The notes beneath the pieces are model-generated. The model made no database searches. It saw only the letters and a program-made list of their open reading frames with translations, and was not told the DNA's origin. Positions 1-7,942 of a stretch of 64,000 nucleotides of DNA are shown here, in pieces. A program made the translations under genes and the position numbers. Origin of the DNA: Clostridiales bacterium (GTDB taxonomy: Bacteria; Bacillota; Clostridia; Oscillospirales; CAG-272); assembly GCA_003150035.1 (NCBI GenBank), contig QALR01000026.1, positions 155,626-219,625 of the forward strand. Reading direction: 5' to 3'. Each line of letters opens with the position of its first letter. Positions within the stretch are counted from its first letter, which is position 1.

Positions 1-177
1 CCAAACCTCGCCATAAGTCGGCGTCTCAAGCAGATTCATGCAGCGAAGAAGCGTGGACTTGCCGCTGCCGGACGGTCCGACAATCACCACGCGCTCGCCC
101 TTCTCAATTTCACAGGAAACACCGCGCAAAACAGAGACCTCTCCGAAATTTTTGTAAACATTTTTAACGCTTATCAC
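1..177 (-). CDS. Amino-acid ABC transporter ATPase (partial)
   Basis: N-terminal 59 residues of a polar amino-acid uptake ATPase (GlnQ/HisP type); the rest lies left of the window. The translation shows the beta-strand start VISVKNVYKNFGEVSVLRGV and a Walker A loop GPSGSGKST. A GTG start is chosen because AAAGGAGG lies about 10 bases before it. The start overlaps the end of the permease gene by 14 bases, which implies translational coupling. In this family the ATPase energises import of an amino acid delivered by the lipoprotein encoded just upstream. The substrate cannot be told. Confidence 0.9.
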   Translation of the reverse strand, partial: MISVKNVYKNFGEVSVLRGVSCEIEKGERVVIVGPSGSGKSTLLRCMNLLETPTYGEVW

Positions 178-865
178 CGGAACGCAGCCTCCTTTCGATT
201 CGTTTGATGGCAAAGGTGAGAGCATAAACAATGACAAGATAGAAGAGCGCCGCCACCGTCATCGGCCCGAGATAGCTAGCAAGATTGTGTCCGCTGCCGA
301 TATTCTGCGCCGCTGCCGTCAGATCAAACATACCGATCATGCTCACGATCGAGGTTTCCTTGATCAGCGCGATCAGCTCGTTTCCGATAGCGGGAATCAC
401 GTTTTTAATTGCCTGAGGAATAATGATCTTGCGCATGGTGATACCTTGCGTCAGTCCCAGGGCGCGCCCCGCCTCCGTCTGCCCGATATCGACCGACAGA
501 ATGCCGGCACGGATATTTTCCGCCACGTAAGCGCCGGAATTGATTCCAAACGCGAGAATCGCCGTTACCATCTTCGGAAATCCGCGGATGGCAAATATAA
601 TAAATGCCATGATGAAAAGCTGAAGCGCCATCGGCGTTCCGCGGATTACGACAAGATAAACGTTGCAGACTGCACGCGGGATCTTCATCCAGCGGCTTTT
701 TCCGCTTGAAAGCCTGACAAGCGCGACCAGCGTTCCGAGGAAAAGCCCTATAATGGCGGCTCCAACGGATATGGCAAGCGTCAGCTTCAACCCCTCAAGC
801 AGCGCGGAAAAATATTTTTCATTGGTAAAGCACTGAGCTACGTCACTAAAAAACTTCATTCGCAT
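164..865 (-). CDS. Amino-acid ABC transporter permease
   Basis: Integral membrane permease of the polar amino-acid uptake family (HisM/GlnP type), 233 residues, a normal length. Hydrophobic segments occur near residues 22-45, 70-95 and 195-218. The cytoplasmic coupling (EAA) loop is visible as EAGRALGLTQGITMRKIIIPQA, the site that contacts the ATPase. Two Met codons (1 and 3) could start the protein; the first is used here. The gene sits between the binding-protein gene and the ATPase gene on the same strand and overlaps the latter. It should form the membrane channel of this importer. Confidence 0.92.
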   Translation of the reverse strand: MRMKFFSDVAQCFTNEKYFSALLEGLKLTLAISVGAAIIGLFLGTLVALVRLSSGKSRWMKIPRAVCNVYLVVIRGTPMALQLFIMAFIIFAIRGFPKMVTAILAFGINSGAYVAENIRAGILSVDIGQTEAGRALGLTQGITMRKIIIPQAIKNVIPAIGNELIALIKETSIVSMIGMFDLTAAAQNIGSGHNLASYLGPMTVAALFYLVIVYALTFAIKRIERRLRSGDKR

Positions 866-896
866 CCATCCTTTTTCATGCGCTCTGACATCAAGA

Positions 897-922
897 GGAA
901 CTGCATATCTCTATGCAGTTCC
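897..922 (-). other. Intercistronic hairpin
   Basis: A perfect 11-bp inverted repeat (GGAACTGCATA / TATGCAGTTCC) with a 4-base loop lies between the binding-protein gene and the permease gene. In the transcribed (minus) direction it has no U-tract, so it is probably not a full terminator. Such hairpins often protect the upstream message and give more binding protein than permease. That role is inferred. Confidence 0.6.
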
Positions 923-947
923 CGATTTTTATTCGCTGCTATTGCGA

Positions 948-1781
948 TTATTCCAATCCCATGTGCTTGCGGATAAGCTCCTCCACACCGGCATCGCCAA
1001 GCTCCGCCAGAACCTCGTTGATGGCATCCAAAAGTTCATCGTTGCCTTTTGTCACACAGATGGCATAGGATTCTTCTGTGGGACTCGGCGCCTCTCCGTT
1101 CTCGCCGGCATAATAAAGCGCCGCGCAGGAGTATCCGTCGTTTTTATCCACGATATAGGAGGCGGGGAGCTTATCGACGACCACGACGTCGATCTGGTTC
1201 GCGCCGATGGCGTCCGCCGCCACCTGTGCGTTGTCGAAGCGGGAAATTTCCGCGCCCGTACCCTTCAGCACGCCGTCAAAGCCCTCGTCACCGTTTATCT
1301 CGCCGGCCACATAAATATCGCCGGTCGTATCCCGCTGAACGCCGATTTTTTTGCCGGCGAGGCTATCCCACAGGATGTAATCCACATCGCCGTCCTTGCC
1401 GTCCGGCGTCATGGTCCCGTCTTTATAGATGACATACTGTACGGACGTAAAATAGGTATCCGAAAAATCCACCTTTTCCTTGCGGGCGTCTGTCACGGTG
1501 ATGCCCGCCGCACCGACGTCACAGACCTTGCCTTCGGCGACGTTGTCAATGATCACAGAAAACGTGGTATTTTCAAATTCTACTTTTTTGCCGAGCTTTT
1601 CACCGACCAGATTCATAATGTCGACATCCACACCAACGATCTCCGTGCCGTCGTAATATTCAAACGGCGCAAAATAGGCGTTGGTCATGACGATGATGGT
1701 GTCTTCGTTGCCGCAGCCCGCCATGAAAAGACATCCGAGCGTCAACACAAGCGCCAAAGCGGCGCAAAGTATTTTCTTCAT
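948..1781 (-). CDS. Amino-acid ABC transporter substrate-binding lipoprotein
   Basis: Extracytoplasmic solute-binding protein, family 3, 277 residues. A lipoprotein signal peptide ends in the lipobox LFMAGC, so the mature protein should be attached to the outer face of the membrane through Cys22 or nearby. Family features include the start of lobe 1 (APFEYYDGTEIVGVDVDIMNLVGEKLGKK, given here only as a region near residues 38-68) and the ATTGDIYVAGE-like hinge region around 150. It is the first gene of a leftward importer operon behind a consensus promoter. The ligand is probably a polar amino acid, but this is not resolved. Confidence 0.92.
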   Translation of the reverse strand: MKKILCAALALVLTLGCLFMAGCGNEDTIIVMTNAYFAPFEYYDGTEIVGVDVDIMNLVGEKLGKKVEFENTTFSVIIDNVAEGKVCDVGAAGITVTDARKEKVDFSDTYFTSVQYVIYKDGTMTPDGKDGDVDYILWDSLAGKKIGVQRDTTGDIYVAGEINGDEGFDGVLKGTGAEISRFDNAQVAADAIGANQIDVVVVDKLPASYIVDKNDGYSCAALYYAGENGEAPSPTEESYAICVTKGNDELLDAINEVLAELGDAGVEELIRKHMGLE

Positions 1782-1821
1782 TTTGAATTTCCTCCAAAGC
1801 GTTATGTATTTTTATGCTGTC

Positions 1822-1850
1822 ATTATACAACACCCTTTTGATTCTGTCAA
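1822..1850 (-). promoter_or_regulatory. Promoter of the amino-acid importer operon
   Basis: On the minus strand TTGACA and TATAAT match the sigma-A consensus exactly with a 17-base spacer, about 40 bases before the binding-protein start. Confidence 0.85.
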
Positions 1851-1870
1851 GGCTTTTTTGAAAAAATATT

Positions 1871-1901
1871 CAAGTATTTTGAATATTTTTTCAAATACTT
1901 G
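1871..1901 (-). terminator. AT-rich inverted repeat after murC
   Basis: CAAGTATTT and AAATACTTG form a 9-bp inverted repeat with a 13-base loop just past the murC stop. Reading leftward it is followed by a T-rich stretch, so it can act as a weak intrinsic terminator for murC. It also sits immediately upstream of the importer promoter, so an operator role is an alternative. Confidence 0.45.
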
Positions 1902-1917
1902 CAATACAAATGTAAAT

Positions 1918-3303
1918 TTATTCATCTTTGTCAAGCATCTGCGCCACATGATCAATTGGGCCCGCGCCGAGAATCATAACCGTATCTCCCGCCCGTGCTT
2001 CCTCTTTTATCTTCTCTGCGGCAAGAGAATACGAAGAAAGATACGCCGCGTTCGGCGTCGCGGCGGCAAGCTTTTCAGCGCTGACGCCGGAAAGATTCTG
2101 CTCCCTTGCCGCATAAATATCCAGAAAATATACAGCGTCGGCTCCGTCAAAAGAGCGGATGAAGCCGTCCCATAGCGCCGCCGTGCGCGAATAGGTATGC
2201 GGTTCAAAAAAGCAAAGCAGTCTCCCTTTTGTGATTTCGCGTGCCGCGCGCAGCGTAGCGGCAATCTCCCGCGGATGGTGCGCATAGTCGATGTAAATAC
2301 GCGCGCCATTCACAGTTCCCTTATATTCAAACCGGCGCCGAAGCCCTCTGAAAGAAGCAAGCGCCGAAGAGATATCCGCAGCGGAAAGTCCCAGCCTGTC
2401 TGCGACGACGGCGGCGGCAAGCGCATTGTATATATTATGATAACCGTATACGGAAAGCTCGATAGGCACGAGTTTTTTTCCGTCTTTCATAAGATCAAAG
2501 GACGGGTTCCCGCTAGAAAGTTCAATATTCTCTGCGGTATAGTCCGCCGGCTCGCGGATCCCAAAGGTGACAAGAGACGGGAGCCCCTCTGTCGCCTCTT
2601 TCACATTCGCGTCGTCCGCGTTCGCCACAGTAAAGGGCAGAGCGTTTTCCTCTTCAAACGGAAGGGCGGCATATTTGGCAAAGGATTTCTTAATTTGTTC
2701 CATGCCGCCGGAAAAATAATCGGTGTGGTCGACGTCGATATCCAAAATGACGGAAACCGTCGGATAAAAACACAGAAAAGAATCCTTATATTCGCATGCT
2801 TCAAAAATAAAATAATCGCGTTTTCCGATCTGGTAAGCACCGCCCATCTCGTCCGTTTCCGCTCCGGAAAGCACGGTCGGGTCCCTTCCTGCCGCGATAA
2901 ACAGGTGCGCAAGCATAGAGGTGGCAGTCGATTTTCCGTGCATACCGGATACGCCGATGCGATGCGTATAATCCCGCATGAGGTAGCCGAGCAGGTCCGC
3001 CCGATAAATGATGGGGATGCCGGCCCCTGCCGCTGCGGCAAGCTCGGGATTGTCCATGGCAACCGCTCCCGTATAAACCACCGTGTCGGCACCTTTGATG
3101 TTTTCCGGTCTGTGCGCATAAACCACGGGAATTCCCGCCGCCGCAAGCCGCTCGGTGATAGGAGAGGGCGTCCGGTCGGACCCCGCGACAAAATATCCTC
3201 TTTCCCGGCAGACAAAGGCAAGGCTTGACATGCTGATGCCGCCGATTCCTACAAAAAAGATACGTTTTGCCTGCTGCATAATCATACTGATGGAATCCTT
3301 CAT
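1918..3303 (-). CDS. murC: UDP-N-acetylmuramate--L-alanine ligase
   Basis: Cytoplasmic peptidoglycan precursor enzyme that adds L-Ala to UDP-MurNAc using ATP; 461 residues, the usual length. An N-terminal Rossmann-like domain carries FVGIGGISMSSLA. The central ATP-binding loop is VSGMHGKST near residues 118-125. The C-terminal domain carries the DYAHHPREIAATLRAA motif typical of Mur ligases. The first ATG is preceded by a GGAG site 6-7 bases upstream. It is transcribed alone from its own promoter and ends before the AT-rich inverted repeat. The MurC assignment over other Mur ligases rests on the GIGGIGMS-type start and length. Confidence 0.95.
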   Translation of the reverse strand: MKDSISMIMQQAKRIFFVGIGGISMSSLAFVCRERGYFVAGSDRTPSPITERLAAAGIPVVYAHRPENIKGADTVVYTGAVAMDNPELAAAAGAGIPIIYRADLLGYLMRDYTHRIGVSGMHGKSTATSMLAHLFIAAGRDPTVLSGAETDEMGGAYQIGKRDYFIFEACEYKDSFLCFYPTVSVILDIDVDHTDYFSGGMEQIKKSFAKYAALPFEEENALPFTVANADDANVKEATEGLPSLVTFGIREPADYTAENIELSSGNPSFDLMKDGKKLVPIELSVYGYHNIYNALAAAVVADRLGLSAADISSALASFRGLRRRFEYKGTVNGARIYIDYAHHPREIAATLRAAREITKGRLLCFFEPHTYSRTAALWDGFIRSFDGADAVYFLDIYAAREQNLSGVSAEKLAAATPNAAYLSSYSLAAEKIKEEARAGDTVMILGAGPIDHVAQMLDKDE

Positions 3304-3326
3304 AGAAAAGCTCCGTTTCCATATGT

Positions 3327-3354
3327 ATTGTACTTCAAAAACTAAAAATGTGAA
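3327..3354 (-). promoter_or_regulatory. Probable murC promoter
   Basis: TTCACA and TACAAT on the minus strand, 16 bases apart, about 25 bases before the murC start. Confidence 0.55.
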
Positions 3355-3517
3355 TCTCTTCCCGTCTTTTTTATCTGTCCTGCGTTTGCGACAGAAAAAG
3401 CCGTTTTTCCGTTTAAAGTTAAAAATCTTCTTACTTTGCGGCTAAAAACTATTCATAATTCTGCGCTACAATAGAAGCACAGACGATGAATAAATTTCCT
3501 ACAAGGAGGCTGTTACC

Positions 3518-3835
3518 ATGCAAATCACAGATGTAAGAGTAAGAAAGGTTTTTGATGAGGGCCCGATGAAAGCGATCGTTTCCGTCACGTTCGACAACGA
3601 GCTCGCGCTTCATGATGTCAAGGTTATCAATGCACGCGATAAATATTTCGTTGTCATGCCGAGCAGAAAGAATCCCGACGGCACGTACAGAGATATCGTT
3701 CATCCCATCAACGCCACTTCGAGAAATTTGCTCGAGACGGCAGTCATTGGCGCCTATTTCGAGAAGCTCAAGGAAATCGAGGAAAATCCCGAAAGCGTAG
3801 CGGCAACCGCGGCAGGGGAAGAACAGGACACATAA
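3518..3835 (+). CDS. spoVG: Septation/sporulation regulator SpoVG
   Basis: SpoVG is a small nucleic-acid-binding regulator that affects sporulation, septation and many stress genes in Firmicutes. The 105-residue product starts MQITDVRVRKVFDEGPMKAI and contains the family core PSRKNPDGTYRDIVHPIN, with an acidic Glu/Ala-rich tail. AAGGAGG lies 9 bases before the ATG. The gene stands alone, divergent from murC, and is followed by a hairpin terminator. No clear sigma-H promoter could be defined by eye upstream. Confidence 0.96.
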   Translation: MQITDVRVRKVFDEGPMKAIVSVTFDNELALHDVKVINARDKYFVVMPSRKNPDGTYRDIVHPINATSRNLLETAVIGAYFEKLKEIEENPESVAATAAGEEQDT

Positions 3836-3844
3836 AAACAAGTT

Positions 3845-3876
3845 AAAACCTCACGCTTTTGTGAGGTTTTAATTTT
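3845..3876 (+). terminator. spoVG terminator
   Basis: AAAACCTCAC and GTGAGGTTTT form a 10-bp stem with a 5-6 base loop, followed by AATTTT. It lies between convergent spoVG and the dCMP deaminase gene and can serve both. Confidence 0.85.
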
Positions 3877-3877
3877 A

Positions 3878-4366
3878 TCAGTATCCGAATTTTCCGGAAA
3901 GGCTGTCGTCGTTCCGGATCCAGTCGGCAACCGAATAAACGGTGAAAGTATCCTTTGTCTCTCTGACAATGACCTCGCGGATACCGGCGTTGATCGCCAT
4001 TCTTTTGCACATCATGCAGGAACATACGCCGCCTGTTATTTCTCCAGTTTTTGGGTCTTCGCACGCCATATACAGCGTGGAATCCAGCATCTTGTCACGG
4101 TCGGCGGCGATGATGGCGTTAGCCTCCGCGTGAACAGAGCGACACATCTCATACCGCTCGCCGCGCGGGATACCAAGCTTATCCCTCATGCAGTAGCCGA
4201 TATCCGAACAATTCTTCCGTCCGCGCGGCGCACCGTTGTAGCCCGTCGATATTATTATATCGTTTTTGACGATAATTGCCCCATAATGCTTGCGCAGACA
4301 GGTGCTTCTTTTCGATACGGTCTCGGCGATGTCCAGATAATAGTTGATTTTGTCCGGTCTTGTCAT
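3878..4366 (-). CDS. Deoxycytidylate deaminase
   Basis: Zinc-dependent dCMP deaminase (ComEB/Dcd family) converting dCMP to dUMP, a dTTP precursor. The 162-residue product has zinc ligand and catalytic Glu in HAEANAI (His79, Glu81), and the second zinc pair in CSCMMCKR (Cys117, Cys120). The usual Pro before the first of these cysteines is Ser here. The TGYNGAPRG substrate loop is present. The start is set at the ATG preceded by AGGAGG 9 bases upstream; a longer open frame upstream lacks such a site. It follows the acetyltransferase gene on the same strand with a gap of about 95 bases. Confidence 0.92.
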   Translation of the reverse strand: MTRPDKINYYLDIAETVSKRSTCLRKHYGAIIVKNDIIISTGYNGAPRGRKNCSDIGYCMRDKLGIPRGERYEMCRSVHAEANAIIAADRDKMLDSTLYMACEDPKTGEITGGVCSCMMCKRMAINAGIREVIVRETKDTFTVYSVADWIRNDDSLSGKFGY

Positions 4367-4461
4367 ATGGCGGTTCCTCCTGCCGTCCTGCGGCGATTTG
4401 AATTTCATAAAGACGCCTGTCCGCTTTATGGAGAGGCAGCGGCAAGCTGGTGCGCTTACTG

Positions 4462-4989
4462 TCACAGAGGGGGGACAGCTTCCCTTTTTACCGAATACAG
4501 AATATGAGGCATATCCATGCCGTAATAATGCTTAACAAGCATGCCGCGCGGCGTCATGCCGTTTCTCTCGGCGACACGGCGCGAGGGCAGATTGTTCTCT
4601 CGGATGATGGAATAAACCTCGTTCACGTCTAAATTCCCGAATGCCCAGTCGCGGCAGGCACGGGCAGCTTCCGTCGCATAACCATGGTGCCAAAACGCCC
4701 TCGCAAAAAGATAGCCTACCTCAGGCACAGTCCCCGTCCCGATATCCTGCATGGTGACGCCGCACTGCCCGATGACATCTCCCCCCTTGCGGATAACGGC
4801 CCACAAGCCGCAGCCGTCTTTCGCATAACGGATAAGTTGGCGTTCCAGCCATTCGGAAACCTCCTTATCGGAGAAAGCGTGTTCATAGGCGTACATCACC
4901 TTGGGATCCTGTAAAATCACACAAAGCGAGTCATAATCATCGGGCGCCATTTCCCGCAGGACGAGACGCTCCGTTTCTAAAATTTTCAT
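4462..4989 (-). CDS. GNAT-family N-acetyltransferase
   Basis: RimJ/RimL-like GNAT acetyltransferase of 175 residues. It begins with the family pattern ETERLVLREMAPDDYDSL. The acetyl-CoA region is recognisable as VGYLFARAFWHHGYATEAA near residues 90-110, followed by the ENLPSRRVAERNGM-type strand (ENNLPSRRVAERNGM). Members acetylate ribosomal proteins, antibiotics or small amines; the substrate here cannot be predicted. It lies upstream of the dCMP deaminase gene and may be cotranscribed with it. Confidence 0.85.
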   Translation of the reverse strand: MKILETERLVLREMAPDDYDSLCVILQDPKVMYAYEHAFSDKEVSEWLERQLIRYAKDGCGLWAVIRKGGDVIGQCGVTMQDIGTGTVPEVGYLFARAFWHHGYATEAARACRDWAFGNLDVNEVYSIIRENNLPSRRVAERNGMTPRGMLVKHYYGMDMPHILYSVKREAVPPL

Positions 4990-5184
4990 TCTGTTTCCGC
5001 TCGTTTCAAGTAAAATACAATTTCATGAAAAATAAGGCAGATACTATATACAGAAATAATTATACCGAAAAACCAGCGGAAAATCAAGTCCGTTCCCGAA
5101 AAAGTTATTTTTTCTGTTCACCGGTAAGAAACAGACGAAATCCGCATAAAATAATGTCAGAAACAGATAAAGGAGATACACAAA

Positions 5185-5496
5185 ATGTCCACCATTCGAA
5201 TTACAAGCGAAAATTTCGATTCCGAAGTCTTACATTCGGAGAAGCCCGTCCTGCTGGATTTCTTCGCCGTCTGGTGCGGTCCGTGCAAAATGCTCTCTCC
5301 GGTCGTTGAGAAGATAGCCGGCGAGCATCCGGAAATCAAGGTCGGCAAGGTCAACATCGATGAGGAACCGTCTCTTGCGGAACGCTTCGGCATCATGAGT
5401 GTTCCGACGCTCGTCGTAATCAAAAACGGCAAGGCCGTGCGCACCTCGGTCGGGTTCCGGCCGGAGAGTGCGGTCCTCGCGCTGCTCCAAGACTGA
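5185..5496 (+). CDS. trxA: Thioredoxin
   Basis: Cytoplasmic thioredoxin of 103 residues. The redox motif WCGPCK places the active cysteines at 31 and 34, and SVPTLVV contains the cis-proline found opposite the active site. Start ATG follows AAAGGAGAT. It reduces protein disulfides with electrons from thioredoxin reductase, which is not encoded nearby. It is transcribed alone; the next gene has its own promoter. Confidence 0.95.
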   Translation: MSTIRITSENFDSEVLHSEKPVLLDFFAVWCGPCKMLSPVVEKIAGEHPEIKVGKVNIDEEPSLAERFGIMSVPTLVVIKNGKAVRTSVGFRPESAVLALLQD

Positions 5497-5522
5497 TTTG
5501 TTCCTTTCTTTTTCTTTTTCCC

Positions 5523-5550
5523 TTGACAAATTTTGCTTATCCGGTATAAT
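5523..5550 (+). promoter_or_regulatory. Promoter of the UroD-like/alpha-galactosidase genes
   Basis: TTGACA and TATAAT with a 16-base spacer, about 50 bases before the chosen start of the UroD-like gene. Confidence 0.8.
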
Positions 5551-5602
5551 GAAAGCTGTATGATTTTTCATGCTCAAAACAAAAGAAAGAGAGAGCTTGC
5601 TC

Positions 5603-6658
5603 ATGACGCCATATCTGCGTGTCCACCGTGCTTTGCACGGGCTTGCCGTCGATAAGGTACCCTTCACCACCTACACCGATTTTGTCAGACACGATGAAGA
5701 AAAGCAAAAGGCGCTTATCAGGAGAGGCATGTGCGTCGTCCGCCGCACAAACTCCTGGAAAGAGGTATTCCGCGATACCAAGGTCACAAGCGAGGAATTT
5801 TTGACAGAGAGCGGCACCCGAAGAATCCGCACTGTCTTTGAAACACCGGAGGGCACGCTGACATCCGTCATCGAGCCGTCCGGCAATACCGTTTGGATAA
5901 AAGAATATCCTTTCAAGTCACCGGACGACTATCCCGCGCTGCGCGCGCTGTTCGCCGACCGACATGCGGTCGATAACTATGAGCATTGCCGAAGGATTCT
6001 CGCCTGCGAGGATGAAAACCACATCATCCGCGACAATCTGCCGCTTGAACCGATGCAGACCTTCCTTTCCGGAAATTTTATGAGTCCGGAGGACTTCTCG
6101 CTCGAATGGTACGACAACCGGGACGAAATCCTCGCGCTCGTTGCAGAGGCCGCGCGCTTCAACGCCGAATGCTATCCCATCTGTGCCGCAGGTCCGCTTG
6201 AGATCGTCAATTACGGCGGCAATGTCATTCCGGAAATTACAAGTCCCGCCGTTTTTCGGGAACACTATGTGCCTTATTATCATGAAGCGTGCGAAATCCT
6301 CCATCGGGCGGGCAAGCTTGTCGGCTGTCACTATGACGCAGATATCCGCGGGCTGATGGACGACATTGCGGCAACGCCGCTCGATTACATCGAAGCGTAC
6401 GACCCAGGAGCCGCCGCGCCGCTTTTCGAGGCGTTTGCGAAATTCCCGGACAAAGCGCTTTGGCTCAATTTCCCGAGCGCGTGGCATTCCCATGACGCGG
6501 ATACGATCCGTGAGGATACGCTGCGGCTCATCGCCGAAGCCGAGGGACATCCGAAATTCATCATCGGCATCACCGAGGACCCACCCGTCTTTCGCACATT
6601 TGAAATCTATGGTGCGATTATGGACGGAATCGATATAGCAGCAAAAAAGAAAAACTGA
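5603..6658 (+). CDS. Uroporphyrinogen decarboxylase-like protein
   Basis: Member of the UroD superfamily (TIM-barrel), 351 residues. It lacks the RQAGR motif of true HemE near the N terminus, and no haem genes are nearby, so it is unlikely to make haem. Family features seen are GPLEIVNYGGN and the HYDADIRGLMDDIA segment that resembles the HxCG region of UroD-type methyltransferases. Start is the ATG at 5603, which has a purine-rich site upstream; the ATG at 5570 lies almost at the expected transcription start. The GH27 gene follows 40 bases later, which points to carbohydrate metabolism. The reaction is unknown. Confidence 0.75.
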   Translation: MTPYLRVHRALHGLAVDKVPFTTYTDFVRHDEEKQKALIRRGMCVVRRTNSWKEVFRDTKVTSEEFLTESGTRRIRTVFETPEGTLTSVIEPSGNTVWIKEYPFKSPDDYPALRALFADRHAVDNYEHCRRILACEDENHIIRDNLPLEPMQTFLSGNFMSPEDFSLEWYDNRDEILALVAEAARFNAECYPICAAGPLEIVNYGGNVIPEITSPAVFREHYVPYYHEACEILHRAGKLVGCHYDADIRGLMDDIAATPLDYIEAYDPGAAAPLFEAFAKFPDKALWLNFPSAWHSHDADTIREDTLRLIAEAEGHPKFIIGITEDPPVFRTFEIYGAIMDGIDIAAKKKN

Positions 6659-6698
6659 AATCAGGACAACAAATCATTTTTACAAGGAGAATTGCCCT

Positions 6699-7832
6699 AT
6701 GTTAGCCAAAACACCGCCCATGGGCTGGAACTCATGGAACACATTCGGAACCAATATCCACGAGGACATGATAAAGGAGACTGCCGACGCCATGGTCGAG
6801 CATGGCATGCTCGACGCCGGCTACAACTATCTTGTCATTGACGACTGCTGGAGCCTGCGTGAGAGGGACAAGGACGGCAACCTCGTCGCCGATCCGGAAA
6901 AATTTCCGCACGGCATGAAGGCTGTCGCGGATTATGTCCACTCCAAGGGGCTGAAATTCGGCATGTATTCCTGCTGCGGCGTCAAGACCTGCGCAGGCTA
7001 TCCCGGAAGCTGGGGACATGAATTCGACGACGCCGCCTATTTCGCTTCCATCGGCGTAGATTTTCTCAAATACGACAACTGCTATCATCCGTCCATGCAA
7101 AGCCACCTCTCTTATAACCGGATGTCGCTCGCGCTCAAATCGACGGGACGGGATATTCTGTATTCTGCCTGTAACTGGGGCAACGCACAGGTGGAAACAT
7201 GGGCTCGTTCAGCGGGTGTGGACATGTACCGCTCGACCGGCGACATTTTCGATTCTTTTGAATCCATCCGCAAGCTTTCCGAAAGCCAGAAGGATAAGCT
7301 TGGCTATTCGTCCGCAGGCTGCTTCAACGACATCGATATGCTTGTCGTCGGCATGAAGGGCAAAGGCAACGTCGGCGTGGAATCCGGCTGCACAGACGCA
7401 CAGTACCGCTATCATTTTGCACTTTGGTGCATGATGATGTCCCCGCTTATGATCGGCTGCGACGTGCGCGATATGACACCGGAGGTTCATACGCTGCTCA
7501 CCAACAAAAATCTCATCGCCATCAATCAGGACCCGGATACGCGCCCGCCGATGTTCATCGCGGATAACGCTGGTTCGCGCGAAGCGCTTCTGCTGTTCCG
7601 CCATCTCTCGAACGGCAGATTTGCATTCGGCTTCTTCAACAATTATGACACGGACAAAACCTTTATGATCCCTTATTATGAAATCGGTCTGGATCCCCTT
7701 TGCGGATGGGGCTTCGACGTTACCGACGCTTTCACAGGCGAGCATGTCGGCGTCTGCCGCGAATACATCCAGACAAAAGTGCCCGCCGGCGACTGCAAGG
7801 TCTTTACCGGGACACTTGTCAAAGTAAAATAA
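6699..7832 (+). CDS. GH27 alpha-galactosidase
   Basis: Glycoside hydrolase family 27 enzyme of 377 residues with no signal peptide, so probably cytoplasmic. The family start TPPMGWNSWNTFG is at residues 5-17. The catalytic nucleophile is Asp126 in FLKYDNC, and the likely acid/base is Asp182 in STGDIFDSF. The C-terminal part forms the small beta-sandwich domain. It should release alpha-linked galactose from oligosaccharides; GH27 also contains alpha-N-acetylgalactosaminidases, which cannot be excluded. AAGGAG precedes the ATG. The UroD-like gene is upstream in the same transcript and a strong terminator follows. Confidence 0.92.
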   Translation: MLAKTPPMGWNSWNTFGTNIHEDMIKETADAMVEHGMLDAGYNYLVIDDCWSLRERDKDGNLVADPEKFPHGMKAVADYVHSKGLKFGMYSCCGVKTCAGYPGSWGHEFDDAAYFASIGVDFLKYDNCYHPSMQSHLSYNRMSLALKSTGRDILYSACNWGNAQVETWARSAGVDMYRSTGDIFDSFESIRKLSESQKDKLGYSSAGCFNDIDMLVVGMKGKGNVGVESGCTDAQYRYHFALWCMMMSPLMIGCDVRDMTPEVHTLLTNKNLIAINQDPDTRPPMFIADNAGSREALLLFRHLSNGRFAFGFFNNYDTDKTFMIPYYEIGLDPLCGWGFDVTDAFTGEHVGVCREYIQTKVPAGDCKVFTGTLVKVK

Positions 7833-7840
7833 AAACAGCA

Positions 7841-7877
7841 AGCCTCTCCCCTTCCGACGGAGGGGAGAGGCTATTTT
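7841..7877 (+). terminator. Terminator after the alpha-galactosidase gene
   Basis: AGCCTCTCCCC pairs with GGGGAGAGGCT around a short loop and is followed by ATTTTTT. This is a strong intrinsic terminator. Confidence 0.92.
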
Positions 7878-7942
7878 TTGCGGACATCTCACGCCAGACA
7901 GTCCGCACGACAATGAACAAGGGAAAGGTAGGAACATCCAAC

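Noticed and set aside
942..1841. Long plus-strand open frame of 299 codons opposite the binding-protein gene
   Set aside because: It is the complement of a clear lipoprotein gene; its translation is basic and shows no family features.
2197..3228. 343-codon plus-strand frame opposite murC
   Set aside because: Antisense shadow of murC, which has all Mur-ligase motifs.
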